A stretch of DNA of 64,000 nucleotides from Shewanella sp. Isolate13. Its GTDB lineage: Bacteria; Pseudomonadota; Gammaproteobacteria; Enterobacterales; Shewanellaceae. Positions 37,849 to 47,485 of this stretch are shown here, in pieces. Numbering within the stretch: the stretch's first letter is position 1; every line of letters begins with the position of its first letter. Under the pieces are notes generated by a model that did no database searches, had not been told where the DNA came from, and worked only from the letters and a program-made list of their open reading frames with translations. The stretch is from contig NZ_JAKEVD010000013.1 in the NCBI RefSeq assembly GCF_022398325.1, positions 50,886-114,885 on the forward strand, written 5' to 3'. The translations under genes and the position numbers were made by a program.

Positions 37849-37876
37849 AAAAAGGCGCCATAAGGCGCCTTTTTTA
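37849..37876. terminator. Bidirectional terminator after rpmE
   Basis: AAGGCGCC and GGCGCCTT form a strong stem around ATAA, flanked by an A-run on one side and a T-run on the other. It lies 19 bp after the rpmE stop on the - strand and separates rpmE from the nuclease gene. Confidence 0.92.
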
Positions 37877-37894
37877 AATTCATTGCAGAAGTAA

Positions 37895-38107
37895 TTACTT
37901 CTTGCCAAGTGCACCAAAGCGCTTGTTGAACTTGTCGATACGTCCGCCAGTATCCATAACTTTCTGGGTACCAGTGTAGAATGGGTGACATGAACCACAT
38001 ACGTCTAGGTGTAAATCTTTACCTACAGTAGAGTTAATCTTGATAACGTTACCACAAGTACAAGTTGCAGTGATTTCTGCATAATCAGGATGAATGCCTG
38101 GTTTCAT
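37895..38107 (-). CDS. rpmE: 50S ribosomal protein L31 (zinc-binding form)
   Basis: A 70-residue L31 with all four zinc ligands: Cys16, Cys18, Cys37 and Cys40 (CTCG and CGSC). This is the C+ form, usually replaced by the Cys-less RpmE2 under zinc starvation. It is a monocistronic gene with a good promoter, a structured leader and its own terminator. A longer antisense-like frame over the same DNA (37807-37998) is only a shadow. Confidence 0.98.
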   Translation of the reverse strand: MKPGIHPDYAEITATCTCGNVIKINSTVGKDLHLDVCGSCHPFYTGTQKVMDTGGRIDKFNKRFGALGKK

Positions 38108-38187
38108 TGGAATTACCTCAGTAAAAGGCCATGTCGCTCTTCCAACCCGAAGTCGGACACCACATGCAGTTAATAAAATTATTTAGG
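38108..38187 (-). ncRNA. Structured rpmE leader (candidate L31 autoregulatory leader)
   Basis: The 5' UTR between the rpmE promoter and start is about 80 bases. It holds a stable hairpin of TCCGAC and GTTGGA around a TTCGG loop, followed by GAGG before the ATG. L31 leaders that bind the protein are described in gammaproteobacteria; assignment to that class rests on gene position and the hairpin, not on a model match. Confidence 0.45.
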
Positions 38188-38193
38188 CGGCGA

Positions 38194-38222
38194 ATACTAC
38201 AGGATCTATATTGTAGATTCAA
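38194..38222 (-). promoter_or_regulatory. Sigma-70 promoter of rpmE
   Basis: On the - strand TTGAAT (38222-38217) and TAGTAT (38199-38194) are separated by exactly 17 bp. Five of six -35 bases and four of six -10 bases match consensus. Transcription should start about 80 bases before the rpmE ATG. Confidence 0.75.
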
Positions 38223-38306
38223 GCACCACTTTAGCTGTTTAATGAATTATACCCGACCACAGTAAAAAGCCACTATGACAGTGCTCTGCACTAAGGTATT
38301 AAATCA

Positions 38307-39032
38307 CTATTTCATCGCATCAAACTGTTTCTCTGCAGCCTTGGCATCGGCATACTTCTCCAGTGTGGTCATCGACGGGCATTCCAATTTAGCCTCTGAC
38401 TTCAGGCCATGAATACTCTGCCGATTAAACTCCTTAGGGTTCGCCTCAAAAATGGCGAGCATCGCTCCATAGGGGCTAATTCCCCACCGTTTTGCTTGAC
38501 GATTAGCCACCCGCCAAAGCGTCTCTTTACCATCAAATTCAATCTGGCAATCGTCTAGACGGCTCACCAAAACATCGGCACCACTGACCCGAATACCACC
38601 TTTGCTCGCACTCAATGATTCGTTCGAGCCTCTCCCTGTCGTCGCCAGTAAGTGACTCGCAGTTTCATAAGCATCCATTTCAGCAGACGCTCGATTTGCC
38701 TTAAACAGGTTCAACACCTTAACTTGGTGCCAGCGATTAACCCGATACTCTTTTACGACTAATACGGCATTTTTATCGACCACATCATCGATTCCTGTCA
38801 CCAGCACCATAAAATTAGTCAAAGGCTTCGCAATTAGACGCTCTTCGCCACTGCTCTGAAGAATAGAGAACTGCACCTTTTTCAGATTATTGTGAGATGA
38901 AACGATATTGACCTTTAAATTCGGATGTTGGCCAAACTCAAACTGTCGCTCGTTAATACTGACGTGGGACACCTGCGCATGGGCCGTTGTTAACATCATC
39001 AATCCAGCTAGCGCCAATATGACTCTCTTCAT
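38307..39032 (-). CDS. Periplasmic protein with FimV-type LysM-like domain
   Basis: A 241-residue exported protein with a signal peptide (MKRVILALAGLMMLTTAHA). The first part (about 20-120) is beta-rich and resembles the N-terminal region of FimV/HubP proteins (VSINERQFEFGQHPNLKVNI). The second (about 165-225) matches the FimV LysM-like unit: ETLWRVANRQAKRWGISPYG followed by AMLAIFEANPKEF. It lacks the membrane helix, acidic region and TPR cap of full FimV/HubP polar landmark proteins, so it is a short stand-alone relative. Divergent from priA. Peptidoglycan binding is likely by family; the role is unknown. Confidence 0.72.
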   Translation of the reverse strand: MKRVILALAGLMMLTTAHAQVSHVSINERQFEFGQHPNLKVNIVSSHNNLKKVQFSILQSSGEERLIAKPLTNFMVLVTGIDDVVDKNAVLVVKEYRVNRWHQVKVLNLFKANRASAEMDAYETASHLLATTGRGSNESLSASKGGIRVSGADVLVSRLDDCQIEFDGKETLWRVANRQAKRWGISPYGAMLAIFEANPKEFNRQSIHGLKSEAKLECPSMTTLEKYADAKAAEKQFDAMK

Positions 39033-39232
39033 TAACGTGTTTCCTTAACCATCTATTTTGTTACTTTTATCTTAAAAACCGTGGTTTATAAAATAGAGTA
39101 TACCCGCCACCAAATCTCTGTCTCCCTCAATCGCAACTACCTTGCATGAGACGAATAAAATCAATTCTCGCTAGCTCTCAGTAAATAGCCTCGGTACACT
39201 TAAAGCCAATACCCTTTCGAAACAGTAAACCT

Positions 39233-41428
39233 ATGCCTTTGTTTGTTGAGGTCGCACTTCCCGTTCCAATGCGGCAAAACTTTAGCTACCAAGTGCCTGA
39301 GCACATTACCATCACGCCTGAAAAGGGGATGCGTGTACAAGTGCCCTTTGGTCGCCAACAACTCATAGGACTCATCACTGCCGTTAGTGATAGCTGTACG
39401 CTCACACCAAAGCAGATAAAGCCGATCGTTGCGATTCTAGATAATGAACCTCTTCTACCTGAATCACTCTATAAATTAACCGCTTGGGCCGCAAGATATT
39501 ACTTTTGCAGCCTAGGGCAAATGCTGTCGCAAGCCATTCCTGTGGCGCTGCGAAAAGGTGCCGAGGTCAAAGAGTCGAGTATCAGCTATTGGACGTTAAC
39601 CGATGCAGGCAAAGAGGCTGATATCAACCAGCTCAACCGCGCACCAGCGCAACGTAAGTTGCTGCACACCTTGTTAGAGCGCGATCTAGACCTAAATGAA
39701 ATAACCAATCTAGAACTAAGTAAGGCGGCGGTAAAAGCGTTAGATGACAAAGGCTGGATTGAGAAAAAAACTCGCACCTTAGCCATCGACCTTAGCTGGC
39801 GTACAGAGCTTGAAATGACCGAAGAGCCCCACAGGCTCAACCCAGAGCAAGCCATTGCCGTAGCAACCCTAACCCAGCAATCCGGTTACCACTGTACCCT
39901 GCTTGAAGGTGTTACGGGTTCGGGAAAGACCGAAGTCTATCTTGCCATGCTCGAAACCGTGCTCAGGCAAGGAAAGCAGGCCTTAGTACTCGTTCCCGAA
40001 ATTGGCCTTACGCCACAAACGATTAACCGATTTAGACGCAGGTTCAACGTCAAGGTAGCGGTGATCCATTCAGGGCTCACCGATAACCAGAGGCTTGATG
40101 CTTGGCGCCAAGCCAAATCTGGCGAGGCGGCAATTATTATCGGTACCCGCTCGGCACTATTTACCCCTATGGCTTACCCCGGGGTGATAATCTTAGATGA
40201 AGAGCACGACGCCAGTTTTAAGCAGCAAGAAGGGGTTGGCTATCACGCCCGCGACTTAGCGGTGATGCGCGGTCACCTAGAGCAGATCCCGGTAATTTTA
40301 GGCACGGCAACGCCATCACTAGAGACACTACAAAACGCCTTAAATGGTCGTTATCAACACCTGCATCTCGCCAAACGCGCCGGTGCGGCCGAAAAAGTGC
40401 GTCAGGGCATCGTCGATATTCGCAATCAGCCGCTGCGTTCAGGGATGTCTCACGCGCTATTAAATGAGATGCGTATCCATCTCGATGCAGGTAACCAGGT
40501 TATCCTATTTTTGAACCGCCGTGGCTTTGCCCCAGCACTCATCTGCCACGAATGTGGCCATCTACACGAGTGCGATCGCTGCGATGCCTTCTTCACCGTG
40601 CATCAGGCTCTCGGCGAAATTCGCTGCCACCACTGCAGTAATCAATATGCCATCCCGAGACAGTGCCATAGCTGCGGCAGCACCATGCTTGCGGGCCAAG
40701 GCGTAGGCACCGAACAGCTAGCCTCATTTTTAGAAAAAGAGTTTCCCAACCATCCAGTGGTGCGTATCGACAGAGATACCACCCGCAATAAGGGCTCTCT
40801 CGAAGAGCACCTCAACGCCATTCATAAAGGCGAGTATAAAATTCTTGTCGGCACCCAGATGCTCGCCAAGGGGCACCATTTCCCCGATGTCACCCTAGTC
40901 GGGCTGTTAGATGTCGATGGCGCGCTATTTAGCGCCGACTTTAGAGCACCAGAGCGTTTTGGCCAGCTCTATACTCAGGTATCCGGTCGTGCTGGCCGCG
41001 CCACTAAGCCCGGTACAGTATTGCTGCAGACCCATCAAAGCGATAACGCCATGCTGCGCGAGCTGATGCACAAAGGTTATGGAGAGTTTGCCCGTAATCA
41101 GCTATTTGAACGGACTCAAGCCCTACTGCCACCAGCCTGGCACATGGTGTTAATTCGTGCCGAGGCCCATCAAGCTATCGATGCCGATAACCTATTGAGC
41201 CAGATAGGCGCCTTGTTACCGCAAGATGAAGAGTGTGAGGTAATTGGCCCCATGCCTGCACCACTCGACAGGAAAGCCGGAAAGTATCGTCGCCAACTGT
41301 TATTCCAGACTAAAAACCGTAATCGACTGCAGCAGGAGTTTGAACGAGCGCTACCGCAAATTGAGCAACTGCCGCTGGCTAAAAAATGTCGTTGGAGCAT
41401 AGATAGAGACCCGCAGGATCTGCTTTAA
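39233..41428 (+). CDS. priA: Primosomal replication protein / helicase PriA
   Basis: A 731-residue 3'-to-5' superfamily-2 helicase that restarts stalled replication forks. It has an N-terminal DNA-binding domain (residues 1-105, FVEVALPVPMRQNFSYQVPE), Walker A GVTGSGKTE (about 225), the Walker B variant DEEH (about 322), and a zinc-binding insertion with eight Cys (about 437-483: CHECGHLHECDRC, CHHC, CHSC). Length equals E. coli PriA (732). It starts the + strand half of the window, about 120 bp before argS. Confidence 0.97.
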   Translation: MPLFVEVALPVPMRQNFSYQVPEHITITPEKGMRVQVPFGRQQLIGLITAVSDSCTLTPKQIKPIVAILDNEPLLPESLYKLTAWAARYYFCSLGQMLSQAIPVALRKGAEVKESSISYWTLTDAGKEADINQLNRAPAQRKLLHTLLERDLDLNEITNLELSKAAVKALDDKGWIEKKTRTLAIDLSWRTELEMTEEPHRLNPEQAIAVATLTQQSGYHCTLLEGVTGSGKTEVYLAMLETVLRQGKQALVLVPEIGLTPQTINRFRRRFNVKVAVIHSGLTDNQRLDAWRQAKSGEAAIIIGTRSALFTPMAYPGVIILDEEHDASFKQQEGVGYHARDLAVMRGHLEQIPVILGTATPSLETLQNALNGRYQHLHLAKRAGAAEKVRQGIVDIRNQPLRSGMSHALLNEMRIHLDAGNQVILFLNRRGFAPALICHECGHLHECDRCDAFFTVHQALGEIRCHHCSNQYAIPRQCHSCGSTMLAGQGVGTEQLASFLEKEFPNHPVVRIDRDTTRNKGSLEEHLNAIHKGEYKILVGTQMLAKGHHFPDVTLVGLLDVDGALFSADFRAPERFGQLYTQVSGRAGRATKPGTVLLQTHQSDNAMLRELMHKGYGEFARNQLFERTQALLPPAWHMVLIRAEAHQAIDADNLLSQIGALLPQDEECEVIGPMPAPLDRKAGKYRRQLLFQTKNRNRLQQEFERALPQIEQLPLAKKCRWSIDRDPQDLL

Positions 41429-41552
41429 ATCGACTTTATCCATTTCAATGCAGAAAAAGTTCGCTAGAGGATAGTAATTCACCGCCACTAGCGGCTAAAA
41501 TAGTCGGTTACTCCTTATTATTTTTCTTTACGTAAGTGTCGATCAAACGCCA

Positions 41553-43298
41553 ATGAAATCACATACTCAATCTTTACTCGCTGAATCTTTAAATGCCCTT
41601 AAACAACAAGGTATTGTTCCTGCTGATTTTGAAGCTCGCATTCAAGTCGACCGAACGAAAGATAAGAGCCACGGTGATTTTGCGACTAACTTGGCAATGA
41701 TGCTGACCAAAGCGGCCGGTAAAAATCCGCGTGAAATCGCCCAGCTGCTGATCGATAACCTACCGACTTCGGCTCATGTTGAGAAAGTCGAGATCGCAGG
41801 TCCTGGCTTTATCAACTTCTTTATCGATGATAACGCCCTGGCTAACCAGTTAATGGCTGCACTTAACAGCGACACATTAGGTATCGAATTGCCAGCACCG
41901 CAAACTGTGGTTGTCGATTACTCTTCGCCAAACCTAGCTAAAGAGATGCACGTAGGTCACCTACGTTCAACTATCATCGGTGACAGCGTTGTGCGTGCCC
42001 TTGAGTTTCTAGGCCACAATGTTATTCGTCAAAACCATGTGGGTGACTGGGGTACCCAGTTCGGTATGCTACTTGCCTATATGGAAGAGCTTCGCGCCGC
42101 CAATGGCGAGCAAGCCAAGATGGAGTTGTCGGATCTTGAGACCTTCTATCGTGCCGCTAAAGTGCGTTTCGATGAGTCAGAAGAGTTCGCCACCCGCGCA
42201 CGTAAGCTAGTTGTAGAACTTCAGTCTGGCGACGAGTATTGCAACAAGCTATGGCGTGAATTTAACGATATTTCATTAAGCCATTGTCACGAGCTATATG
42301 AGCGTCTAGGCGTCAGCTTAACTCGTGCAGATGTTCGCGGCGAGAGTGCTTATAACGATGACCTAGAGCAAGTGGTTGCAGATCTTGACGCTCAAGGTCT
42401 ACTTGCAGAGAGCAACGGCGCAAAAGTTGTTTTCCAAGAAGAATTTAAAAACAAAGAAGGCGAGCCTCTACCGGTTATTATCCAAAAGGCCGATGGCGGT
42501 TACCTGTATGCCACCAGCGACTTAGCTGCGATGCGCTATCGCTCAAACGTATTAAAAGCAGACCGTGCACTTTACTTCGTCGACCTGCGTCAGGCACTAC
42601 ACTTCCAGCAAGTGTTTAAGCTAGCCAAGACCGCTAACTTTGTTCGCGAAGAGATGAGTTTCGAGCACATGGGCTTTGGTACCATGAACGGTGAAGACGG
42701 CCGTCCATTCAAGACTCGCTCTGGTGGAGTGGTGAAGCTTATCGACTTACTAAACGAAGCCGATAGCCGTGCACTCGAACTTGTTCGCAGCAAGAACCCT
42801 GATATGGATGAAGCTGAGCTGGCTGAAATTGCCCGTGTTGTGGGTATCGCGTCTGTTAAGTACGCCGATCTTTCTAAGAACCGCGCAAGCGATTACATCT
42901 TTAGCTTCGAGCAGATGCTGAGCTTTGAAGGTAACACAGCACCCTACCTACTCTACGCCTACACTCGTGTAGCGGGGATCTTCAAGCGTGCTCAAGACGT
43001 TGATTTAAGCGATGCAACAATCATCCTTGATCACGAGAAAGAGAAAGACCTAGGTACTAAGCTGGCCCAGTTTGGTGAAGTCATGGCACGTATGGTGGGT
43101 AAAGGTCAGCCTCATGCACTTTGTGGTTACCTATTTGAGCTTGCAGGTGCATTCTCTAGCTTCTACGAAGCTTGCCCTGTACTAGCAGCTGAAACAGAAG
43201 AGTTGAAGAAGAGCCGCCTGCTACTGTCTCAGCTAACCGCTAAGACCTTGAAGCAAGGCCTGAATCTTCTTGGTGTTGAAACGTTAGAACGGATGTAA
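41553..43298 (+). CDS. argS: Arginyl-tRNA synthetase
   Basis: A 581-residue class I aminoacyl-tRNA synthetase. The HIGH-type motif is HVGH in [16 protein letters not shown] (about residue 130), preceded by the Arg-tRNA-binding Add-1 domain (residues 1-105). The KMSKS position is the non-canonical form FKTRSGG (about 387), normal for ArgRS. The C-terminal DALR domain (about 460-581) includes [11 protein letters not shown]. It lies 10 bp before the SPOR gene, so the two are probably cotranscribed. Confidence 0.97.
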   Translation: MKSHTQSLLAESLNALKQQGIVPADFEARIQVDRTKDKSHGDFATNLAMMLTKAAGKNPREIAQLLIDNLPTSAHVEKVEIAGPGFINFFIDDNALANQLMAALNSDTLGIELPAPQTVVVDYSSPNLAKEMHVGHLRSTIIGDSVVRALEFLGHNVIRQNHVGDWGTQFGMLLAYMEELRAANGEQAKMELSDLETFYRAAKVRFDESEEFATRARKLVVELQSGDEYCNKLWREFNDISLSHCHELYERLGVSLTRADVRGESAYNDDLEQVVADLDAQGLLAESNGAKVVFQEEFKNKEGEPLPVIIQKADGGYLYATSDLAAMRYRSNVLKADRALYFVDLRQALHFQQVFKLAKTANFVREEMSFEHMGFGTMNGEDGRPFKTRSGGVVKLIDLLNEADSRALELVRSKNPDMDEAELAEIARVVGIASVKYADLSKNRASDYIFSFEQMLSFEGNTAPYLLYAYTRVAGIFKRAQDVDLSDATIILDHEKEKDLGTKLAQFGEVMARMVGKGQPHALCGYLFELAGAFSSFYEACPVLAAETEELKKSRLLLSQLTAKTLKQGLNLLGVETLERM

Positions 43299-43308
43299 CC
43301 TTTAACCC

Positions 43309-43884
43309 ATGACAAATCGTGATTATGCAAACCGAAAGCCTGCTCGAAAAGGTAAGAACAGCGCTCGCAAAAAGAGCTCAAAAGGGAGCGCGCCTAAGCG
43401 TTTCCCTATTCTGCTGTTGCTTATCACGCTTACAGGCTTAGGCGGTTTTGGCTATTTGCTGTGGACTCTAAGTTCCAGTGACGAGCCAGCGCCTGCTCCT
43501 GTTGTTGTCGAGCAGCCAAAGAAAAAGCCTGTAAAGAAAGATCCAGATGCACTACCTCCGGTACCTAAAGAGGAGTGGACCTATCTTGAAGAACTGGAAA
43601 ACAAGAAGGTTGAAGTCGATATTCCTGACACCTCTGACAAACCTAAGCGTCCTTACCAGATGCAGTGTGGCTCATTTAGAAAAGAGTCTCAGGCCAATGA
43701 GCTAAAAGCGATCATCGCTTTCCAAGGCTTAGAAGCCCAGGTACGTAAAGTCAAAGGTAGCAGCGGGATCTGGTATAAAGTTGTACTAGGACCTTACGAT
43801 AAGAAGCGTGATGCCGAAAGACAGCGTCATATCTTACAAAATGGTGGCACCAACGGCTGTCAGATCTGGTTCTGGGAAGGTTAA
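43309..43884 (+). CDS. SPOR-domain protein (FtsN-like)
   Basis: A 191-residue bitopic protein: a very basic cytoplasmic start (RDYANRKPARKGKNSARKKS), a membrane helix (FPILLLLITLTGLGGFGYLL, about 31-50), a Pro/Lys-rich periplasmic linker and a C-terminal SPOR domain (about 110-190, YQMQCGSFRKESQANELKA). SPOR domains bind denuded glycan at the septum. The position between argS and hslV is that of ftsN in related genomes (E. coli has cytR-ftsN-hslVU), so it is a probable FtsN, although shorter than E. coli FtsN (319). Confidence 0.82.
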   Translation: MTNRDYANRKPARKGKNSARKKSSKGSAPKRFPILLLLITLTGLGGFGYLLWTLSSSDEPAPAPVVVEQPKKKPVKKDPDALPPVPKEEWTYLEELENKKVEVDIPDTSDKPKRPYQMQCGSFRKESQANELKAIIAFQGLEAQVRKVKGSSGIWYKVVLGPYDKKRDAERQRHILQNGGTNGCQIWFWEG

Positions 43885-43903
43885 ATAAACGCATCTCAAA
43901 CGA

Positions 43904-43929
43904 AACGCTGCCCTGTGCAGCGTTTTTTT
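43904..43929 (+). terminator. Intrinsic terminator after the SPOR gene
   Basis: ACGCTGC and GCAGCGT form a 7-bp stem with a short CCTGT loop, followed by seven T. It isolates argS and the SPOR gene from hslVU. Confidence 0.9.
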
Positions 43930-43948
43930 ATGGCTGGCCACGATACAA

Positions 43949-43978
43949 CCCTTGATATTCAAATCAGCATCCCCATAT
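43949..43978 (+). promoter_or_regulatory. Sigma-32 (heat-shock) promoter of hslVU
   Basis: CCCTTGAT (43949-43956) and CCCCATAT (43971-43978) are separated by 14 bp. This fits the RpoH consensus (CTTGAA, 13-17 bp, CCCCAT) with one -35 mismatch. It lies 56 bp before the hslV start. HslVU is a known heat-shock operon. Confidence 0.85.
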
Positions 43979-44034
43979 CTCTATTATCGTCAACCAGAAG
44001 GCATAACGCCTCTGGCTAGAGAAGAGGATTTATT

Positions 44035-44559
44035 GTGACCACAATCGTATCAGTACGCCGAAATAACCAAGTTGTTATCGCTGGTGATGGCCAAGTTTCT
44101 CTCGGTAATACCGTTATGAAAGGCAACGCAAGAAAAGTTCGTCGTTTGTACCACAACAAGGTACTAGCGGGCTTTGCTGGCGGTACAGCCGATGCATTCA
44201 CCCTATTCGAACGTTTCGAGGCAAAACTCGAAATGCACCAAGGTCACCTTATGCGTGCCGCCGTTGAAATGGCTAAAGACTGGCGCTCAGATAAAGTACT
44301 GCGCAAGCTAGAGGCCCTACTTGCCGTGGCCGATGCTGAATCTTCACTAATTATCACAGGTAATGGTGATGTTGTTCAGCCTGAAAATGATCTTATCGCT
44401 ATTGGTTCTGGTGGCAACTTTGCCCAGTCGGCTGCGACCGCACTACTTGAAAATACCGACTTAAGTGCCCTTGAGATCGCTGAAAAATCGCTGACTATTG
44501 CTGGTGATATCTGTGTATTCACCAACCAATTTAAGACCATTGAAGAATTAAAGTACTAA
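44035..44559 (+). CDS. hslV: ATP-dependent protease subunit HslV
   Basis: A 174-residue proteasome-like peptidase. The mature N-terminal nucleophile is Thr2 (TTIVSVRR), so the GTG start at 44035 is fixed by function; AAGAGG precedes it. The sequence is near-identical in layout to E. coli HslV (176): [36 protein letters not shown]-type ATP-independent core. It forms a double hexamer capped by HslU. Confidence 0.98.
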   Translation: MTTIVSVRRNNQVVIAGDGQVSLGNTVMKGNARKVRRLYHNKVLAGFAGGTADAFTLFERFEAKLEMHQGHLMRAAVEMAKDWRSDKVLRKLEALLAVADAESSLIITGNGDVVQPENDLIAIGSGGNFAQSAATALLENTDLSALEIAEKSLTIAGDICVFTNQFKTIEELKY

Positions 44560-44608
44560 GCGACGCTGTCGTTTATACGAAAAATGCTGCAAAGCATGAG
44601 GAAAGATT

Positions 44609-45934
44609 ATGTCTGAGATGACACCACGTGAAATTGTTCATGAGCTAGATAGCCATATTATTGGCCAGCAGAAGGCCAAGCGCTCGGTCGCTATCGCCCT
44701 ACGTAACCGCTGGCGCCGTATGCAGCTTGCCGCGGACTTGCGTCAAGAAGTGACCCCAAAGAACATCCTAATGATTGGTCCAACAGGTGTGGGTAAGACC
44801 GAGATCGCTCGCCGCCTAGCCCGCCTTGCAAAAGCGCCTTTCATCAAGGTAGAAGCGACTAAGTTCACCGAAGTGGGCTATGTGGGTAAAGAGGTTGAGC
44901 AGATCATTCGCGATCTAACTGACTCAGCCATCAAGCTGACCCGTGAAGAGCAGATTAAAAAATGTAAATTCCGCGCCGAAGAAGCCGCAGAAGAGCGAAT
45001 TTTAGATGCTTTGCTACCTAAACCTAAAGAAGATTGGGACAACGAGAAAGCCGATGACAGCGCGACTCGCCAAATTTTCCGTAAGAAACTTCGCGAAGGC
45101 CAGCTAGACGATAAAGAAATTGAAATCGATATCGCGGCACCACAAGTTGGCATCGAAATCATGTCTCCTCCAGGCATGGAAGAGATGACTAACCAGCTAC
45201 AGAGCATGTTCCAAAACATGGGACCGGGTGCTAGCAAGCGCCGTAAAATGCCAATCAAGGAAGCTTATAAGCTATTGATTGAGGAAGAAGCTGCTAAGCT
45301 AGTTAATCAAGAAGACTTGAAAGAGCAAGCCATCGAATTAGTTGAGCAGCACGGTATCGTGTTCTTAGATGAGATAGATAAGATCTGTAAGCGTGGTGAG
45401 TCTTCTGGCCCTGACGTTTCTCGTGAAGGTGTTCAGCGCGATCTACTGCCTCTAGTTGAAGGTTGTACGGTTAACACCAAACACGGCATGGTTAAGACTG
45501 ACCATATCCTGTTTATCGCCTCTGGTGCATTCCAGATGTCTAAGCCATCGGATCTTATTCCAGAGCTTCAAGGCCGCCTACCGATCCGCGTCGAGTTAGA
45601 TGCTCTATCTGCAGGTGATTTTAAGCGTATTTTGACTGAGCCACATGCATCACTGACTGAGCAGTATATCGCCTTGATGGCAACCGAAGGCGTGACGGTT
45701 GAGTTTACCGAAGACGGTATCGACAGCATTGCCGAAGCCGCTTGGCAGGTAAACGAGCGTACAGAAAACATCGGTGCTCGTCGTCTACACACAGTAATGG
45801 AACGCTTGATGGAAGAGCTTTCTTATGAGGCTTCTGACAAATCAGGCTCAGTGTCTGTGATTGATGCCGACTATGTTAAGGCGCACTTAGACAACTTGGT
45901 ACAAGACGAAGATTTAAGCCGCTTTATTCTTTAA
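44609..45934 (+). CDS. hslU: HslU ATPase subunit (ClpY)
   Basis: A 441-residue AAA+ unfoldase that feeds substrates to HslV. The N-terminus [19 protein letters not shown] is typical, with Walker [10 protein letters not shown] (about 56-64), an intermediate I-domain (about 110-240, charged) and Walker [11 protein letters not shown] (about 250). Sensor 2 and the C-terminal tail ending DEDLSRFIL, which inserts into HslV, are intact. It lies 49 bp after hslV. Confidence 0.98.
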   Translation: MSEMTPREIVHELDSHIIGQQKAKRSVAIALRNRWRRMQLAADLRQEVTPKNILMIGPTGVGKTEIARRLARLAKAPFIKVEATKFTEVGYVGKEVEQIIRDLTDSAIKLTREEQIKKCKFRAEEAAEERILDALLPKPKEDWDNEKADDSATRQIFRKKLREGQLDDKEIEIDIAAPQVGIEIMSPPGMEEMTNQLQSMFQNMGPGASKRRKMPIKEAYKLLIEEEAAKLVNQEDLKEQAIELVEQHGIVFLDEIDKICKRGESSGPDVSREGVQRDLLPLVEGCTVNTKHGMVKTDHILFIASGAFQMSKPSDLIPELQGRLPIRVELDALSAGDFKRILTEPHASLTEQYIALMATEGVTVEFTEDGIDSIAEAAWQVNERTENIGARRLHTVMERLMEELSYEASDKSGSVSVIDADYVKAHLDNLVQDEDLSRFIL

Positions 45935-45975
45935 GCACTGCTTACTTTCGTTGCCAAATAATGGCTAAATTAGTG

Positions 45976-46011
45976 ATAGCGGTTAAGGACAACTTTGTGC
46001 TTAACCGCTAT
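45976..46011 (+). terminator. Probable terminator after hslU
   Basis: ATAGCGGTTAAG and CTTAACCGCTAT are a perfect 12-bp inverted repeat with a 12-base loop, about 40 bp after the hslU stop. The downstream sequence (TGTGTTTCT) is only partly T-rich, so termination may be incomplete. Confidence 0.6.
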
Positions 46012-46050
46012 TGTGTTTCTAATACTTGTTAAAATCATATCGGTTAATAG

Positions 46051-46446
46051 ATGACTCAAGATAACAACACGCCCAATGTTTCGGCGTTAAAGCTAAAACG
46101 TAAATCTCGCCAACTTGAGATGACCTTCGATAACGGTGAGGTTCACCAGTTGAGCTGCGAAATGCTACGAGTTTATTCGCCCTCAGCAGAAGTGCATGGC
46201 CATGGCAACCCGGTACTGGTCACTCACAAGAAAAACGTTAATATCACTGCCATTGAACCTGTCGGTAACTATGCGGTAAAAATCGTCTTCGATGATGGCC
46301 ATGATACCGGTCTGTTTTCTTGGAAAGTCCTACATGATCTCGCGACTCATCAAGTCGATCTGTGGGAGAAGTATCTTGCCCGCCTACGCGCAGCAAAAGC
46401 CAGTCGCGAACCATTAATCGATATGGCCGTGAAGTACCACAAGTAA
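46051..46446 (+). CDS. DUF971 protein (gamma-butyrobetaine hydroxylase-like N-terminal domain)
   Basis: A 131-residue small protein, one DUF971/GBBH-like domain. Recognisable segments are LKLKRKSRQLEMTFDNG, the central LSCEMLRVYSPSAEVHGHG and the C-terminal DDGHDTGLFSWKVLHDLATH. These domains often occur beside Fe-S or hslVU genes, and their function is not well defined. It lies about 120 bp after hslU and probably has its own weak transcript or read-through. A 62-aa frame overlapping its 3' end is not considered a gene. Confidence 0.85.
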   Translation: MTQDNNTPNVSALKLKRKSRQLEMTFDNGEVHQLSCEMLRVYSPSAEVHGHGNPVLVTHKKNVNITAIEPVGNYAVKIVFDDGHDTGLFSWKVLHDLATHQVDLWEKYLARLRAAKASREPLIDMAVKYHK

Positions 46447-46466
46447 CTCACTTCAAACAAATTAAG

Positions 46467-46490
46467 ATCGCCGCCATCATGGCGATTTTA
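46467..46490 (+). terminator. Possible terminator after the DUF971 gene
   Basis: ATCGCC and GGCGAT form a 6-bp stem with an 8-base loop, followed by TTTTA, about 20 bp after the stop. Short stem and tail, so modest support. Confidence 0.4.
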
Positions 46491-46687
46491 GCGGTTTCCC
46501 TGCTACAGCCTTGCAATTTCCTCGATAAACCTGAGCCAGCCGTTCACTGAGTATCACGATTTTTAAAACCTAGCTTTTGTGAACTCCTCAGAAAAACTGC
46601 ACGTATATCGCTCAATGCGGACTTATGTCCTCTCTGCATTTCCCTCTGACAATTACTATCTGCCGTAATTAAAAAAGAGGATTACTC

Positions 46688-47392
46688 ATGACTGCACATA
46701 TCAATGGCAAAGCAGGCGATTTCGCTGAAACTATCATCATGCCTGGCGACCCGCTTCGCGCAAAATACATCGCTGAAAACTTCCTAGAAGATGCGGTAGA
46801 AGTCACCAACATTCGTAATATGCTTGGTTATACCGGCTTCTATAAAGGTCAGCGCATCTCGGTGATGGGCCATGGCATGGGTATTCCTTCTATGGTTTTA
46901 TACGCCCACGAGCTTGTAGCTGACTTTGGTGTAAAGCGCATCATACGTGTCGGCAGCCTAGGTGCCACTCAGCATGACGTAAAAATTAACGATGTGATCC
47001 TAGCTCAGGCGGCAGGCACAGACTCTCCCACCAATGCTAAGCGCAGCAGCGGCTACCAAATGGCAACATCAGCCACTTTCGACCTACTGCATAAAGCTTA
47101 CATGATTGCACAGCAGAAGCAGATCAACGTAAAAGTCGGTAACGTGTTTAGCGGTGATATGTATTACGACCCAGACGAAGATATGATCCCAGCACTTGAG
47201 CGTTTTGGCGTGTTAGGCGTGGATATGGAAGTGGCTGGCCTATACGGTCTCGCTCACCACAAGGGCTTCGAATCGCTCGCAATCCTTACGGTATCGGATC
47301 ATTGCTTAACTGGCGAAGAGACCAGTGCAGAGGCGCGTCAGCTAACCTTTAATCAGATGATTGAGCTGGCATTAGAAACTGCCTGTCAGTAA
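46688..47392 (+). CDS. deoD: Purine nucleoside phosphorylase DeoD-type
   Basis: A 234-residue hexameric purine nucleoside phosphorylase that releases purine bases from (deoxy)ribonucleosides. The N-terminus TAHINGKAGDFAETIIMPGDPLRAK carries the phosphate-binding GDPLRA; the family signature GHGMGIPSMVLYAHEL (about 62-77) and the catalytic Asp in TVSDHCLTGE (about 204) are present. Here deoD stands alone, away from other deo genes, with a clear AAGAGGATTACTC leader before the ATG. Confidence 0.96.
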   Translation: MTAHINGKAGDFAETIIMPGDPLRAKYIAENFLEDAVEVTNIRNMLGYTGFYKGQRISVMGHGMGIPSMVLYAHELVADFGVKRIIRVGSLGATQHDVKINDVILAQAAGTDSPTNAKRSSGYQMATSATFDLLHKAYMIAQQKQINVKVGNVFSGDMYYDPDEDMIPALERFGVLGVDMEVAGLYGLAHHKGFESLAILTVSDHCLTGEETSAEARQLTFNQMIELALETACQ

Positions 47393-47400
47393 GACTAAAT

Positions 47401-47440
47401 AAGCCGCTCGAAGCCTAGCTTCCAGCGGCTTGCTTTTTAT
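47401..47440 (+). terminator. Intrinsic terminator after deoD
   Basis: AAGCCGCT and AGCGGCTT form an 8-bp stem with a 15-base, partly paired loop, followed by GCTTTTTATTTT. It starts 8 bp after the deoD stop. Confidence 0.8.
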
Positions 47441-47485
47441 TTTAGTGATTAGTTTTAGCGCGTGATACGGCAAAATTAGGAACAG

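Noticed and set aside
37807..37998. 63-codon frame on the same strand as rpmE in another frame
   Set aside because: It lies over the L31 gene and its terminator; L31 has all expected residues.
46362..46550. 62-codon frame with a hydrophobic stretch after the DUF971 gene
   Set aside because: It overlaps the 3' end of the DUF971 gene in another frame, has no Shine-Dalgarno, and crosses a terminator-like hairpin.
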